A stretch of 23,417 nt of DNA from an uncultured Anaerolineaceae bacterium. GTDB taxonomy: Bacteria; Chloroflexota; Anaerolineae; Promineifilales; Promineifilaceae. Every line of letters begins with the position of its first letter. The first letter of the stretch is position 1. Below, one piece after another: positions 14,506 to 22,524 of the stretch. Location: NCBI GenBank assembly GCA_937967805.1, contig CALBTC010000312.1, positions 1 through 23,417 on the forward strand. Direction: 5' to 3'. The notes under the pieces are model-generated. The model ran no database searches and was not told where the DNA came from. It was given only the letters and a program-made list of their open reading frames with translations. A program made the translations under genes and the position numbers.

Positions 14506-14904
14506 TTAGCCCCAGCCGCGACCGCCGCCCTCGCCATAATCTTCGCGACGACCACCGCCGCGATTGCCGCCGCCGCGATTACCGCCACCGCGGTTGCCAC
14601 CACCGCCGCGATTGCCGCCGCCACGGTTACCGCCGCGGAAGCCACCGCCGCCGCGCTCTTCACGGGGCCGGGCTTCATTGACACGCAGGGTACGGCCGTC
14701 AACCTCAGCACCATCCAGGGCTTCAATGGCAGCCATCGCGTCGTTGTCTGGCATTTCTACAAAACAAAAGCCCCGGAACCGGCCGGTGTCGCGATCATTG
14801 ATCATTGCCACGGATTCCACAGTGCCATGCTCTTCAAACATATTGCGTACTTCTTCTTCTGTCGCTTGAAACGACAAATTTCCTACATAAATTTTCTTTG
14901 ACAA
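14506..14904 (-). CDS. RRM RNA-binding protein with RGG/GNRGGG tail
   Basis: A 132-residue cytoplasmic protein with one RNA-recognition motif (residues 3-80: RNP2 IYVGNL at 5-10, RNP1 RGFCFVEM at 44-51) and a disordered tail (86-132) of repeated GGNRGGG units ending GRGWG. It is the bacterial Rbp type known from cyanobacteria and other phyla, usually cold-induced. The frame begins with TTG at 14904, seven bases after AGGAGA; the usual MSKKIYVGNL family start fixes this, and no ATG fits. The RGG tail is encoded by a near-repetitive GGN/CGC tract, a likely site of copy-number change. It has its own terminator and is divergent from the FkbM-type gene. Confidence 0.93.
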   Translation of the reverse strand: MSKKIYVGNLSFQATEEEVRNMFEEHGTVESVAMINDRDTGRFRGFCFVEMPDNDAMAAIEALDGAEVDGRTLRVNEARPREERGGGGFRGGNRGGGNRGGGGNRGGGNRGGGNRGGGRREDYGEGGGRGWG

Positions 14905-15114
14905 AGTTGTGTCTCCTGAACGAAGCGGCTCATCTCTTTTGGCGGCTTCCGTAAATTATTTCCACTCTGTAACACAGGAACCTGGCACGCATGGAATTTG
15001 AAATAACAGGGCAGAATTATCCCCCTTTTGTTGCCTTTGTCCAGCAGTTCATCTGTTTTTCCAATTTAGGCCAAAAATTATGACAGAAAATCTATTTTCT
15101 GGTAAAAGTGGGGC
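14905..15114. promoter_or_regulatory. Divergent intergenic region (RRM gene / FkbM-type gene)
   Basis: 210 bases without a gene and AT-richer than the surroundings. The long leader on the RRM side would fit the long 5' UTR of cold-shock RNA-binding genes. I see no clear -10/-35 pair, no inverted repeat and no ACGGCCGT copy. Confidence 0.4.
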
Positions 15115-16035
15115 ATGAGCATCTCAAACTTGAGTCTTCGACTCTATCGCAAAACGATTAAACGATTCCGTTCGGCCCACGCCGCCACCCACTGGCTAAT
15201 GACTCATGGAGCGATTCCCATCTTGGAAAAAAGCACCGGCTTCCGCACCATGCCGGATGACCCATTTTGGTTTCGGCTGGAGCTGTTGACAAACCGGCAC
15301 GAGGTAGAAACCATTTCCCAGCTTGATAAGCTGGCGGCACTGGGCATGACCATGCTGGACATTGGCGCACATGTCGGTTACTACTCTCGCCGCTACGCGA
15401 AGATTTTGGGGCAGAACGGCCGTATCTTCGCCTTTGAACCCCATCCCCGTACCTTTGCCGCCTTACAGCACAATGTGAGACGCCTGCCGCAGGTAACGGC
15501 CGTGCAGTTGGCCCTGGCCGAACAGGAAGGCACGGCCGAACTGCACGATTATCTCATGATGTCCGCCAGCGGCTCGCTGCACTACGATGAGACGATGGCC
15601 GCTCTGCAAAAGTCTCAAACCCATGACACCGACATCGCGCCGCGCATCGGCCAAACCTTTTCGGCCCAAACCTTCACTGTGCGCACCGTGCCGGTTGACG
15701 ATTTTTTAGCAGCGCAACAGATCAAACAAGTTGATTTGGTCAAGATGGACATTGAAGGCGCAGAAATTGGGGCCCTGCGCGGCATGATACGCACCATTGC
15801 CAACTCGCCTAATCTGGTACTGATCATGGAGTACAATCCGCAGGCGCTTAAAGCGTTTGGGCACGAACCGGTTGCCGCGCTCAACGAGGTTCAATCGCTA
15901 GGTTTTACAAAAGTGGCGGCAATTGAGGCGGACGGCCGTTTAACGAATCTCACCCATCAAGCAGACCATCTACAATCCCTCACCGAGCAGCTCATGCAAA
16001 ACATGGGCGTCATCAACCTCCTCCTCAGAAAATAG
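15115..16035 (+). CDS. FkbM-family SAM-dependent methyltransferase
   Basis: A 306-residue cytoplasmic methyltransferase that puts a methyl group on an oxygen, most often of a sugar in surface glycans. The SAM-binding motif I is MLDIGAHVGYYS (80-91), the acidic loop is IFAFEPHP (104-111), and the FkbM signature is VDLVKMDIEGAE (206-217). Length and order are normal for the family. The start at 15115 lies just after GTGGGG. It is the only plus-strand gene beside the glycan block, so it probably modifies the same polymer but is transcribed on its own. Three ACGGCCGT copies are in the coding region, two of them 80 bases apart. Confidence 0.88.
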   Translation: MSISNLSLRLYRKTIKRFRSAHAATHWLMTHGAIPILEKSTGFRTMPDDPFWFRLELLTNRHEVETISQLDKLAALGMTMLDIGAHVGYYSRRYAKILGQNGRIFAFEPHPRTFAALQHNVRRLPQVTAVQLALAEQEGTAELHDYLMMSASGSLHYDETMAALQKSQTHDTDIAPRIGQTFSAQTFTVRTVPVDDFLAAQQIKQVDLVKMDIEGAEIGALRGMIRTIANSPNLVLIMEYNPQALKAFGHEPVAALNEVQSLGFTKVAAIEADGRLTNLTHQADHLQSLTEQLMQNMGVINLLLRK

Positions 16036-16036
16036 C

Positions 16037-16087
16037 CTCACGCAAAGTCGCAAAGCACGTTTGGCGCACTTGGCGGCTTGGCGTGAG
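16037..16087 (+). terminator. Hairpin after the FkbM-type gene, ACGCAAAG-type repeat
   Basis: CTCACGC (16037-16043) pairs with GCGTGAG (16081-16087), with inner CGCAAAG and CTTGGCG words extending the stem. It begins two bases after the stop and is followed by ATTTTC. The inner words (ACGCAAAGTCGCAAAG) belong to the same repeat style as 3195-3264. Confidence 0.6.
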
Positions 16088-16105
16088 ATTTTCATTCATG
16101 GTGGT

Positions 16106-16125
16106 GTGCCCCGCTCATGGGGCAC
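16106..16125. repeat. Short perfect hairpin
   Basis: GTGCCCC (16106-16112) and GGGGCAC (16119-16125) form a 7-bp stem with a 6-base loop in the space between two convergent genes. No T-run follows on either strand. It may be a processing or pausing structure. Confidence 0.5.
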
Positions 16126-16167
16126 TCCTGCGAAAACAATCCGCAGACTACATCGCCAACACCCAAT

Positions 16168-16202
16168 AAAAAAAGCCCGATAAACTTTCTGCTTATCGGG
16201 CT
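16168..16202 (-). terminator. Intrinsic terminator of the Wzz/BY-kinase gene
   Basis: On the minus strand AGCCCGATAA is followed by an eight-base loop, then the complement TTATCGGGCT and a run of seven T. It begins about 20 bases after the stop at 16223, and is the clearest terminator in the window. Confidence 0.95.
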
Positions 16203-16222
16203 CCGTCTCATTTACAAAACAA

Positions 16223-17884
16223 TTAGGATTGCACAGCTTCTTGGCCGCGCAGGAAACGCTTGCGCAGCTTGCTCTTGGGCTCGTCAGAATCTTTGCCGGG
16301 CTCATCGCCATATGTGTAGTATGGGTCTTTGTAGTAATAGTAGAAGTTATGACCTTCGCTGCCCGCCTTCAAGGAGTTAAGCACGGCACCGGCCAAATTG
16401 GCATTCACATCTTCCAACCGCTCCACAACCTGCTTAAACTCGTCTTTACGGCATTTATTGGCGCGCACCACAACCAGCGTTGTACCGGCCAGGGCGCTCA
16501 AAACGGCCGCATCCGTCACCGACAGAACAGGCGGACTGTCTACAATGACAAAATCGTATTGTTTGTCCAGCACCTCCAGCAGGCGGCGCATTTTGGTAGA
16601 ACCCAACAGTTCAGAAGGATTGGGGGGAACGGGACCACAGGTCATCACTTGTAACCCCTCCACTTGCGTGGGCTGCACGGTATCTTCAACCAGGTTGCGC
16701 ACCTCAATCTCGGAATCATCGATGTTGAGCTTGAGCAGCAAGCTGGTAACCCCTCGCTTGTTGGTTAAATTGAAGATTTCGTGTTGGGACGGCCGTCTTA
16801 AATCCCCATCTAGCAGCAAAACGTTGTTACCTGCCTGGGCCAGCACAACTGCCAAATTACCCGCCGTTGTGCTTTTGCCTTCCGCCGGAACACCGCTGGT
16901 CATCAGCAAAATCGAGTTTGTCTTGTCAACGACAGAAAACTGAATGGCGGTTCGCAGCACCCGATATGCCTCCGATGTGGGTGACCTGGAATCTGTGATA
17001 GTGACCAGCTTACTTTCATCCTCAGAATCAATAAAGGCAATGCCGGCCAGCGTGGGAATATCGCCCAGTTTCATAATCTGGTCTGGCGTTTTCACAGTGT
17101 CGTCCAAATATTCCAGCAGGTAAGCGGCTGACGCTGATAAAACAAAACCAATGCCTGCGGCCGTAATCACAGAAATGATGCTGTTGGAATTGACCAGCGT
17201 GCCCTCGGTGGCAGGGTCTACAATTTGCACTGAATTGGTGGCTCCCTCTTGTGTCAAAGAAAGCAAGTCGGTGTATCGTTGGGTCAAATTTTGCAGGTTA
17301 TTTTCCAGGGTGTTCAGCTCACCGGTGGCCACAGAAATATCACGGGCACTAATCAGTTCGCCAATTTCGGCTTCTTTGGCCGTGATTTGCTCTCGGGTAT
17401 CTTCTATTTTGGCCTGATAATCCGCCAACAGCTCTTTAACAAATGCTGTGTCTTCACTTTCCTGTCCGGCAGGGGTGCGCAAAGAAAGCTGACGCGCCAG
17501 TTCCGCCGCCACGGCCATTGAACGAGTGGGGTCCGTATCCGTCACGGTAATATCCACAAAGTTTGTATCATTTACCTGGCGAATATCAATGTCTCTGGGG
17601 AGCGAATCTAACCCCAGCGCCTGGGCTGCATCCCGGCTAAAGCCCGGTTGATTGGCAATCTCTACATAGGCAGTAGCCAACTGGCGTGTGGTTGAAAAAT
17701 CGTTATTGCTCACGTCAGTGGATTCCAGATAGTTACCAATAGCCAGGCGCGTATAGGAACGATAGACGGGGACCTGCTGCCGTGTGGCAAAGAAGCTGGC
17801 CACGGCTGCGATAAAGGTTGTTGCAACTATCATCCACCACCACTTTCTTAACGGAGCTAAATATTCTTTAATATCAATTTCCAT
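16223..17884 (-). CDS. Wzz-type chain-length regulator fused to BY-kinase (tyrosine autokinase)
   Basis: A 553-residue inner-membrane protein controlling export and length of surface polysaccharide. Two helices (about 17-34 and 236-258) flank an outward Wzz domain with coiled-coil character (about 150-210: EDTREQITAKEAEIGELI...). The cytoplasmic BY-kinase domain has Walker A GVPAEGKST (331-339), Walker A' LLLDGDLRRP (356-365) and Walker B FVIVDSPP (445-452). The Tyr-rich tail, NFYYYYKDPYYTYGDE, is the autophosphorylation cluster. This one-chain layout is the proteobacterial/Wzc type; Firmicutes split it into two proteins. An AGGAT site precedes the ATG. No outer-membrane Wza gene is seen, consistent with a single-membrane cell. 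Confidence 0.92.
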   Translation of the reverse strand: MEIDIKEYLAPLRKWWWMIVATTFIAAVASFFATRQQVPVYRSYTRLAIGNYLESTDVSNNDFSTTRQLATAYVEIANQPGFSRDAAQALGLDSLPRDIDIRQVNDTNFVDITVTDTDPTRSMAVAAELARQLSLRTPAGQESEDTAFVKELLADYQAKIEDTREQITAKEAEIGELISARDISVATGELNTLENNLQNLTQRYTDLLSLTQEGATNSVQIVDPATEGTLVNSNSIISVITAAGIGFVLSASAAYLLEYLDDTVKTPDQIMKLGDIPTLAGIAFIDSEDESKLVTITDSRSPTSEAYRVLRTAIQFSVVDKTNSILLMTSGVPAEGKSTTAGNLAVVLAQAGNNVLLLDGDLRRPSQHEIFNLTNKRGVTSLLLKLNIDDSEIEVRNLVEDTVQPTQVEGLQVMTCGPVPPNPSELLGSTKMRRLLEVLDKQYDFVIVDSPPVLSVTDAAVLSALAGTTLVVVRANKCRKDEFKQVVERLEDVNANLAGAVLNSLKAGSEGHNFYYYYKDPYYTYGDEPGKDSDEPKSKLRKRFLRGQEAVQS

Positions 17885-17991
17885 TGCGCAATCCTATTCA
17901 AACTAAAATTCTAAACATGCCGCCAGTAGTATAACTCAATTATCAAGCACTTGAGTGCAACGCTTTGGCAAATTTTCACTGCAAAAGGTAA

Positions 17992-18025
17992 AAGCAATAT
18001 TGAGTGCTAGCGCTCAATATTGCTT
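17992..18025 (-). terminator. 34-bp near-perfect palindrome after gmhA
   Basis: AAGCAATATTGAG(T/C)GCTAGC and its complement pair with one G:T mismatch in 34 bases. It starts 57 bases after the gmhA stop and on the minus strand runs into TTTTACCTTTT, so it can act as a terminator. A smaller palindrome (GCACTTGAGTGC) lies 35 bases further on, near 17947-17958, toward the kinase gene start. Confidence 0.7.
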
Positions 18026-18081
18026 CGTCAAAGATGTTCAATGATGGCTGTGATGTGTTGACACAAATGATATTGGTAACT

Positions 18082-18672
18082 CTACAAACTCAACTGCTTA
18101 AACGCTTTATGCTCTTGCACTTTATTCTTAAGCGCGGTTGTCATGAGATGAGCTAATACCAGATGCAGATCTTCTACCTGTTCGATATTGTCGCTGGGTA
18201 CATGCATATGAATATCAACCATTGGTCCAAGCTTCCCTGAAGTAAAACCGGTCAAGCCAATGGTTGTGTTCACGCCGGTGTCGTTAGCAAACTGAATGGC
18301 TCGCAGGACGTTTTCCGAATTCCCGCTGGCGGAAATGCCCATGACGACATCACCAGGGCGCAAAAAATTGGCCAACTGCTTCACAAAAACGTTTTCATAC
18401 CCTTCGTCATTAGCGTAAGCAGCAAAAATGGCCATGTTGTCGCTAAGACCAATCAGGCGAAAGTGCGGCAGCCAATCGGCGCGGGTGTTTTTGTTCAGGT
18501 CGCATACAAAATGGGTGGCGGTTGAAGCGCTGCCACCGTTGCCCATCACAAAAATTTGTTTTTCATTTAAACGAGCAGAGTGTAAGGCGGATACGGCCGT
18601 TTCAATCGGCGCTTCCTCCAACAGATCAATTGTACTCTTTAAACTTGCAAAATAATCAGCAACAATACTCAT
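18082..18672 (-). CDS. gmhA: Phosphoheptose isomerase (SIS domain)
   Basis: A 196-residue cytoplasmic enzyme turning sedoheptulose 7-phosphate into D-glycero-D-manno-heptose 7-phosphate, the first step of activated-heptose synthesis. It is a single SIS domain with [12 protein letters not shown] (44-55), the phosphate-binding motif of GmhA, and [15 protein letters not shown] (112-126). The length is typical of GmhA. It has a GGGGG site before the ATG. A DiaA-like SIS protein would look similar, but the neighbouring heptose kinase gene 52 bases upstream supports GmhA. Confidence 0.88.
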   Translation of the reverse strand: MSIVADYFASLKSTIDLLEEAPIETAVSALHSARLNEKQIFVMGNGGSASTATHFVCDLNKNTRADWLPHFRLIGLSDNMAIFAAYANDEGYENVFVKQLANFLRPGDVVMGISASGNSENVLRAIQFANDTGVNTTIGLTGFTSGKLGPMVDIHMHVPSDNIEQVEDLHLVLAHLMTTALKNKVQEHKAFKQLSL

Positions 18673-18724
18673 TATAAACCCCCATTCTTACCATCAAACA
18701 AACGATTTCTAACCTATATTATTC

Positions 18725-19702
18725 TCAACGCTGATAATCAAAAATGACCTTGCTGCCATCCTGGCCCAGCGTAAACGGATACTCCTGAAAATCCCTCAGC
18801 GCGTCGCGAACCTGTTCTTGCTGGCCGCGCGGTACGTACAGCAGCAAGAAGCCGCCGCCACCGGCCCCAGAGATTTTGCCCCCAACGGCGCCGGCCTTGC
18901 GCGCCGTCTCATACATATCATCCAGGGCGCTGTTGCTAATCTGGCTAGCCAGCTGCTTTTTCAATAGCCAGCTTTCATGCAGTAGTGTACCAACCGCGTC
19001 AATATTCTCTTTTTGGATTTCATCGCAGGCCATATGAGCAATCTGCTTCATCTCCGCCAAAATGGTGAGCTTGTCCTTAATGTTGGTTTTTTGTTCTTTA
19101 AGAATCGTGTCTGCCTTGCGGGTGACGCCGGTAAAAAAGAGCAGCAGATTATCGCTCAGGCGGCGCATGGTGCGTTCGCTCAGCTCTAGGCGATGGGTCA
19201 GCACGTCGCCGCTGGTGGTAAACTCCATGAAACGCAGCCCGCCATAGGCGGCAATGTATTGATCCTGAATGCCAATCGGCTTGCCTAAAATTTCGCGCTC
19301 AATGCGGCACGCTTCCTGCGCCAGCCGCTCGGTGAGCACCAGCTCCTTTTTGTAGGCGTACATGGCGTGCAGCGCCCCCACCGTCACGGTACTTGATGAA
19401 CCCAGGCCAGACCCTTGATCGGGAATGTCACCCATCGTGGTGATTTCGACGCCCCGCTCAATGCCCGTCAGGCGCATCGCCTCGCGGATGAGTTCATGGT
19501 TAATTTCGTCCACGCAGTCAATCATTTCGGTGCGCGTGTAGCCAATGCGCAATTTAGCATCAAACCGCTTTTTGATGGTGACAAAAATATATTTGTCGAT
19601 GGCTGAAGAAAGTACGCAGCCGCCATGTTCCAAATAGTAGGATGGAAAATCGGTACCCCCGCCAAACAAGCTCACGCGCAATGGGGTTTGAATAATGATC
19701 AT
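18725..19702 (-). CDS. hddA: D-glycero-alpha-D-manno-heptose 7-phosphate kinase (GHMP family)
   Basis: A 325-residue GHMP kinase that phosphorylates heptose 7-phosphate at C1, the second step of the GDP-D,D-heptose route. Typical features are TPLRVSLFGGGTDFPSYYLEHGG (6-28), the ATP-binding GSGLGSSSTVTVG (97-109), PIGIQDQYIAAYGGLRFMEF, and the C-terminal KISGAGGGGFLLLY. The ATG at 19702 was chosen because the HddA family starts MIIxxTPLR; the longer frame runs into the upstream glycosyltransferase gene. It lies 22 bases after that gene's stop and 52 bases before gmhA. The next enzymes (GmhB phosphatase, HddC guanylyltransferase) are not in the window. Confidence 0.88.
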   Translation of the reverse strand: MIIIQTPLRVSLFGGGTDFPSYYLEHGGCVLSSAIDKYIFVTIKKRFDAKLRIGYTRTEMIDCVDEINHELIREAMRLTGIERGVEITTMGDIPDQGSGLGSSSTVTVGALHAMYAYKKELVLTERLAQEACRIEREILGKPIGIQDQYIAAYGGLRFMEFTTSGDVLTHRLELSERTMRRLSDNLLLFFTGVTRKADTILKEQKTNIKDKLTILAEMKQIAHMACDEIQKENIDAVGTLLHESWLLKKQLASQISNSALDDMYETARKAGAVGGKISGAGGGGFLLLYVPRGQQEQVRDALRDFQEYPFTLGQDGSKVIFDYQR

Positions 19703-19724
19703 GATTTCTGAACTCCGACTGTTG

Positions 19725-20957
19725 TCATTGCTGCAGGCCGAGGGTACGAGATAGTTGGCGTGACAAAGCATCGATCGCCTCGGCATAGATTGTTTCTAAT
19801 CGGGCAGCCACATTGGGCCAATGATGATGTTGTTCGACGTAGCGACGGCCGTTCCACCCCAATGCCTCCTGCTGCTGCGGGCTTTCCAAAATGGACAAAA
19901 TCGCCTGGGCATAACTTTCAGGCGAATCAGCCACCAAGAGATCGCGCTCCGGCTCAATGCACAGAGCCGAAACCGCGTGGGGTGTTGTGACCACCGGCGT
20001 GCCGCAGCCCATTGCCTCTAAAATCTTGTTCTGGATGCCTGCGCCGTAGGTAATGGGCGCGACGGCAACTGTTGCTTTTTGCAGGTAGGGCGGCAGCGCA
20101 TCTACCGTGCCGGTCACCACAATATTAGGATTTTGCGCCAGCACCTGAATCTCGCGCGCCGGGTCTTTGCCCACCACTAACAATTTGGCCTCAGGCCGCT
20201 TCTGCCAGACGTGCGGCATAATTTCATGCACCAAATGCAGCGTCATGGTAACGTTGGCATGGTAGCTCATCTTGCCACTAATTACTAGCGTGGCTGGTTC
20301 CCGCCTGACTGATGGATCGGGGCTAAAATGCTCCACATCCACCCCATTGCCTAGCACAGAAATGGGCGCCGGCGTGCTGCCCTGTGGTTTTAAACGCAGC
20401 AATGCTTCTCGATCTACCGGGGAGGTTACCAGCACGTGATTAAACTTGTCCAGCAGCCAGCCTTCGTACCGGGCCGTCCGCTCTAAATCCAGCCAGCTGC
20501 GCAAGCGCCCTTTGAGGCTTTTGCTTTGCGAGGCTGCCTGGCGAAACAGATGGGTAATACAGTCCACGCTGTCCCAAATGACGGGCAGGCTGCTTTTTTC
20601 TCTAAAATGGAGCCCATATCGAGAGCCACGTAGATGCTCAACATGAACGACGTCATAGGGTGAATCGCCGTTGAGGTGAGAAACAAGCTCCGGTTTCCAG
20701 GAATAGACGCTTTGCAGGGGCTTGCGGCTGGGCAGTGCCAGGGCGCTGTTTAGGAGGGATTGCCACAAGGGCATGGGAACGGCAACAACTTCGTCGCAAA
20801 TTTCTTGCAGGGGAGCCAGGTCGGCCCGTTCTTGTTCATTGGCCCAAACGGTCAAAACTGTGACCCGGTTCCCTCTAGCGGATAGGTGTCGTATGAGGTT
20901 ATACGGCCGTGTCCGCACAAGATTGGGTACATAAGGCACAATAAACAAGACGTTCAT
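19725..20957 (-). CDS. Glycosyltransferase, GT4-type (GT-B fold)
   Basis: A 410-residue cytoplasmic glycosyltransferase moving a sugar from a nucleotide donor to a surface-glycan acceptor. The N-terminal fold has VLFIVPYVPNLVRTRPYNLIRHL and DVVHVEHLRGSRYGL. The donor half has VLGNGVDVEHFSPD, LLVVGKDPAREI, and the E-x7-E-like stretch ITYGAGIQNKILEAMGCGTPVVTT. The ATG at 20957 is preferred over a GTG at 20966: GGAAAAG stands 10 bases before it, and the family begins MxVLFIV. The donor and acceptor cannot be told. It is the first gene of a probable transcript with hddA and gmhA. Confidence 0.88.
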   Translation of the reverse strand: MNVLFIVPYVPNLVRTRPYNLIRHLSARGNRVTVLTVWANEQERADLAPLQEICDEVVAVPMPLWQSLLNSALALPSRKPLQSVYSWKPELVSHLNGDSPYDVVHVEHLRGSRYGLHFREKSSLPVIWDSVDCITHLFRQAASQSKSLKGRLRSWLDLERTARYEGWLLDKFNHVLVTSPVDREALLRLKPQGSTPAPISVLGNGVDVEHFSPDPSVRREPATLVISGKMSYHANVTMTLHLVHEIMPHVWQKRPEAKLLVVGKDPAREIQVLAQNPNIVVTGTVDALPPYLQKATVAVAPITYGAGIQNKILEAMGCGTPVVTTPHAVSALCIEPERDLLVADSPESYAQAILSILESPQQQEALGWNGRRYVEQHHHWPNVAARLETIYAEAIDALSRQLSRTLGLQQ

Positions 20958-20985
20958 GAAAGTCACTTTTCCAATTCAAAACCAG

Positions 20986-21004
20986 AAAGGTCTAGGGGAC
21001 CTTT
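20986..21004. terminator. Short hairpin with T-run, between two glycosyltransferase genes
   Basis: AAAGGTC (20986-20992), loop TAGGG, GACCTTT (20998-21004). It sits 150 bases after the stop of the GT39-like gene and 30 bases before the GT4 start on the minus strand, so it may separate two transcripts. The rest of the 193-base gap shows no gene. Confidence 0.5.
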
Positions 21005-21150
21005 TTAATGCATCAGCTACGGTTGATAGGGTTCGTGTCGGTTCAGCAGAGGCGACTCCATCCCCGGCTGCAAGTTGACAAATCTAACTGTTCCGGTCTG
21101 CTTTGCATGGTACTGAGTTAACCTTACCGCAAGCCTTACACGAGAGAGAG

Positions 21151-22524
21151 CTAAGAAACGGCCGTAACCCCCGCAGCCCCCCGTCGCGCCAGCACCCGTT
21201 CCGCCAAATCCAGCAATCCATACCCGGCAAAGATGACCAAAATGACGTCCACCGGAATACGGTAGCGAATCAACGTCCAGGTGAGGATGTGAATGCCGCT
21301 GTAAACTAGCATGAACAGGTAAAGCAGCGTCAATGGCGAAGCCAGCCGCTCCCGCCAGGAACTGAAGGACCGCCTGAGCGTGAGAAACAGACCATAAAGC
21401 ATAAAGGGCAAAAAGACGCCAAAGCTGCCCACGCGGGACAAATTGCTCACCGTGCTGGAATCGCCCGAAGGCCAAAACATAAAGTAGCTGGGGATGCGGC
21501 TCAGGGAGAGCAGCACATACCGCCCCGGATCGGCCATAATGATCTTCAACGCTTCAGACAACAGTGCCGAATCCATTTCGGCTTCGTTTAAGCCCTGGGC
21601 TTGCAGCTCCTCAGGAATCATGCGGTAATATTCGCCGGAGGGCAAAATGGGGATGAACTGGGTGCCGTAGCGAGGATGGTTGCCCCAAAAGAAAGCAAAA
21701 CCAGAGTTGGTATTCAGCGGCACGATGCGGTCAAAGGCGCGGTAATTGCGAATGGTCCAGGGCACAATCATGAGCACGACCAGCGCGACAGGCAAGACAA
21801 AGCTGGTGAGGCGCGGCCGTTTGGCCCACCACAGCCAGAGCAGTAAAAAGGGCAAAAAGAGCAGGAACAACTGTCGCAGCAAAATGGTAATGCCCATTGC
21901 CAGACCAAGCAATGCCCATTGTTTGGTGGTAACTTGTTGTGATTGGGTGATGGCTACGGCCGTATCAAACACCCACAAAATGCCCGTAATGTAAAATCCT
22001 TCGGTGATGAGTGAGGCCGTGTAGTAAAAAAAGTAGATGTACACCGCACCTATCGCCGCCGCCAGTAAGGCAATACGCTGCGCCCGCGCCACCTCCGGCG
22101 AGTAGGTAAACATCCCCTCACCCCGTGCCTCCGGCGCAAAAATGCGGAACGACAGCCGGTACAGCAGCCAGGGCATCACAATCCCCACAATGATCGCTTG
22201 CAAAATGCGGGCCAACAGGGGATTAGGACCAAAAATAGAATAAACCAGTATCAGATAGCCGGTGTACAAATAGGACCAGTGAGCCGTGGGTTCGTTAGCG
22301 GCCGTTCCCGGCCACCAGCGCTCGCCAAAAGAAAAGCCGTGTCCATCCATCACCCGCAGCGCCAGGTTGTGGTAAGAGACCTCATCAAAGGTGCCGGGCA
22401 GCGCCTGAATTTCGTTACCGTAAAACACAATCCCGGTGAACACACGCAGCAGCACAGAAATGATTAGAATGCCCACGAGCACGCGTCGGGGATTTTTGAG
22501 AAGTTGTTCCAGCCTGTCAGGCAT
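21151..22524 (-). CDS. GT39/ArnT-like membrane glycosyltransferase
   Basis: A 457-residue integral membrane protein with about 10-12 helices. After the first helix comes PGTFDEVSYHNLALRVMDGHGF, the outward loop with the acidic pair and the Y-x3-A-x5-G pattern seen in the GT-C superfamily of polyprenyl-phosphate-sugar transferases (PMT/ArnT). Later loops carry VPWTIRNYRAF and GNHPRYGTQF, also seen in bacterial members. Expected role: transfer of a sugar from a lipid carrier on the outer face. The ATG at 22524 has GGAG 10 bases upstream and overlaps the preceding gene's stop by 8 bases, so the two are probably co-translated. The acceptor is unknown. Confidence 0.85.
   Translation of the reverse strand: MPDRLEQLLKNPRRVLVGILIISVLLRVFTGIVFYGNEIQALPGTFDEVSYHNLALRVMDGHGFSFGERWWPGTAANEPTAHWSYLYTGYLILVYSIFGPNPLLARILQAIIVGIVMPWLLYRLSFRIFAPEARGEGMFTYSPEVARAQRIALLAAAIGAVYIYFFYYTASLITEGFYITGILWVFDTAVAITQSQQVTTKQWALLGLAMGITILLRQLFLLFLPFLLLWLWWAKRPRLTSFVLPVALVVLMIVPWTIRNYRAFDRIVPLNTNSGFAFFWGNHPRYGTQFIPILPSGEYYRMIPEELQAQGLNEAEMDSALLSEALKIIMADPGRYVLLSLSRIPSYFMFWPSGDSSTVSNLSRVGSFGVFLPFMLYGLFLTLRRSFSSWRERLASPLTLLYLFMLVYSGIHILTWTLIRYRIPVDVILVIFAGYGLLDLAERVLARRGAAGVTAVS

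Noticed and set aside
14506..14652. CRISPR-like or tandem repeat array
   Set aside because: The regular GGN repeats are the coding sequence of the RGG tail, with no spacers.
21017..21475. 152-codon minus frame over the end of the GT39-like gene
   Set aside because: Out-of-frame shadow of the membrane glycosyltransferase; composition and lack of motif do not support it.
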